In this document: in pieces, positions 62,060 through 64,000 of the stretch
Layout of the letters: the number at the start of each line of letters is the position of its first letter
Position numbering within the stretch: position 1 is the first letter of the stretch
Source of the DNA: Rhyacichthys aspro
Taxonomy: Eukaryota; Chordata; Actinopteri; Gobiiformes; Rhyacichthyidae
DNA: 64,000 nt
Assembly: GCA_036850595.1 (NCBI GenBank)
Contig: CM072163.1
Coordinates: 15,524,639 to 15,588,638, forward strand
Reading direction: 5' to 3'
Position numbers and translations under genes: made by a program
The notes under the pieces: generated by a model
The model's database searches: none
The model's input: the letters and a program-made list of their open reading frames with translations, nothing else
What the model was told of the DNA's origin: nothing

Positions 62060-64000
62060 CAACACTGTTTACTGATTGACCACATGACAAGTTATTATTT
62101 AGTCAAAAACGTGTTATTGAACATCTCTTTGGAAAGGATAGTAAATAATTGTTAAACTGTGACATTGCCCTAAATGTCCTCTCCTAGATTTTATACATGC
62201 ATTCTTTCAACTCTGGGCCTGGACTCTACCATATTACACGACATTACATGACATTATTTATTTATTTATTACTAAAAATTATTATTATTTTTTTTATTAT
62301 ACTGAATACTCATAACATTGCATTTAATTATATATTATTCAGAGTTATATAGTATAACAGTACATTTAACTGAAGTTATAATGTATAAAATGTGTAGACA
62401 GGCTTTACCTGACTTTGACCACTGGAGGTCAGTATAACATTTAAATGGCCTTGGAAACAATCAGACAGATGCGAGACTGTAATATGCCTTTGTACCAGTA
62501 GGGGGGGCAGAACTCACACTGTCGTTGCCCCAAACCTAGCTGACAAATGAAGTTGCAACTACTTGCACCAAATTAGGAGTAGTGAACTTTAAATTAAGGA
62601 GCGGCATGTTCACAATAGAACACCAAGGATGTTTTCTTTTTCTTTTTTTACATGGCTCTAGAGAAAATAGAACTGTTGCCATAGAATAATGAAAAACAAC
62701 ATAATCAAGCTGATAATCACACCAACACTCCCACGACACCCATATACATCATCGTCTGACTTTAACTGGCCCAAACATGCTGCAAACAAATTAATGGTTA
62801 TAACTGGCATTAGGGCATTCTCAAAAAATCTAAATATTTGACAGTAAAATACAAGCCTATTCATTATTTAGGCCAATATTACACTCACTACATTAACAAA
62901 ATAGCATAAAATGTTATTCCTATAAATATAAATTGAATGTTAAATTGTATGCTGTATCTCTAAAGACGACCAGAGTACAACCTGTGGTACCTGTGTCACA
63001 GATTGAGATTGTTATTTTATGCATTGCTTGTTTGTTTGTTGGCTTTGAATAATTGTCCTCTGAGTGCCACTTGTTTTCCTTTTAGCATGCTGACCGGTCA
63101 AGAAAACAGATCTGCCCCTGGTTGACAACAACATGCAAAACAAACAGAGCCAGAGCCAGAGGGGATTACAGTGACCCATCAGCATGAGCCATCTCTCCTG
63201 TGACGGCCCCCAGGCTCTGATCTGCTTATCACACCAGGCCTTCACCGTGCCGTAAAAAAACGCTAATCTACATCAAAACAAGACCCCATCTCTGCTTCTC
63301 ACTACGGTGCACAAGAAAAGACATGCTCAAAGAAGCCCCAGCGTCCGAAACCCCCCCTCTCCGAGAGCGTCGGGGTCTGAATGGGCCAGACATCAGTCTA
63401 GGCCCTGGTATTAGAAAGTGGCCGTAAGGATCAAGGCACCACAATGACCTTTGGTTGTTTTGACTGATAATGCAGCGTGAATTGTCCTCCCTCCCTCGGT
63501 GCCCACACACGTGCTAATCAGGCACACAAACAGGCCGGGACTTGAAAATGTGGGGTTTAATCTGCATTTGTAAAGCCTTCAGCAGCTTTTCAGGGGGATG
63601 AGTCATAAGTTTCACCAAGTAACTTTATACTAAGCACTTCATTTTTCTCGAGTTTCTTTTTGTATCCTTTATCTTTGCACAGAACTGGTCCATAAATGGT
63701 CTACAAATCAAACTCAACAATTCTGTGAATGGCAATAAATGTTGTGTATGTTGTGTGTGTGTTAATGCATGCAGCGTTGTCACTGGACTCTGACCCTCCA
63801 CGTTGGAGCTGCTGGAGTTGCCAATAGGCGAAAGGTGAGGTTAACGTCAAGGGTTTGGTGTTGTAAAAAACAATTGGCCACTTTGATGTTTTTTAATAGA
63901 CTGTTGTTGATTACTGTAGACAAATGAGTATGTTTATTATCTTAGCCTAGTTTTCCATTAGGTTTCTCAACTTTACATTTGATCCAAGCAGGGTGCAGGT
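62060..64000. other. Intergenic, no gene recognised
   Basis: AT-rich until about 63,000, then of more balanced composition. No coding exon, RNA gene or complete mobile element was recognised. A degenerate CTCF-like CCAGTAGGGGGGGCAG lies at about 62,495-62,510. Confidence 0.5.

Overview
The window is nuclear DNA of a ray-finned (teleost, probably percomorph) fish. The evidence is spliced vertebrate genes with GT-AG introns, polyadenylation signals, AT-rich intergenic DNA with simple repeats, hAT-type miniature transposons with 8-bp target duplications, and fish-type SINE/LINE fragments. There are no operons and no prokaryotic features. Exons were placed by hand from splice sites, reading phase and protein similarity, so transcript ends are less certain than coding ends.

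Left part (1-26,000), plus-strand genes. A CCAAT-rich promoter near 1,000-1,215 fires leftwards into a gene outside the window. A second CCAAT-rich promoter at 4,240-4,400 fires rightwards into a small exon that can splice in frame to ca14. ca14 (5,840-12,310, 11 coding exons, 362 aa) is a membrane-anchored extracellular carbonic anhydrase with complete zinc and proton-shuttle residues. Next is a single-coding-exon RNase A superfamily gene (13,963-14,544) with an unusual hydrophobic C-terminal tail and no catalytic lysine at the usual place. After a gene-poor stretch with a strong CTCF-type motif comes crabp2a (21,433-25,491, 4 exons, 142 aa), a retinoic-acid carrier. ca14 and crabp2a both fit the human 1q21-q23 synteny group.

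Right part (32,500-62,100), minus strand: a tandem array of four meprin-type astacin metalloproteases, called M1 to M4 here from left to right. Domain order is signal peptide, propeptide, astacin protease, MAM, MATH, Thr-rich stalk and a hydrophobic C-terminal tail with no cytoplasmic part. That tail suggests GPI anchoring, and the EGF domain of mammalian meprins is missing. M1 (1,023 aa) has 24 tandem 12-residue repeats in its stalk, each with an N-glycosylation sequon. M2 has a 2-nt frameshift in the MAM exon and would end after 348 aa. M3 (682 aa) and M4 (678 aa) are intact. Two decayed meprin relics lie between M1/M2 and M2/M3, so the array once held more copies. Long stretches of M1 and M2, introns included, are virtually identical, which points to recent gene conversion.

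Mobile and repeat DNA: two hAT MITEs with perfect 8-bp target duplications (26,470-26,880; 56,496-57,039), a SINE inside a meprin relic, a LINE 3' end whose tail runs into a 0.5-kb homopyrimidine tract inside M3, and several microsatellites. Functionally the window pairs surface pH/bicarbonate control (ca14), retinoid delivery (crabp2a), a possibly surface-tethered RNase-fold protein and a fast-evolving set of surface proteases.
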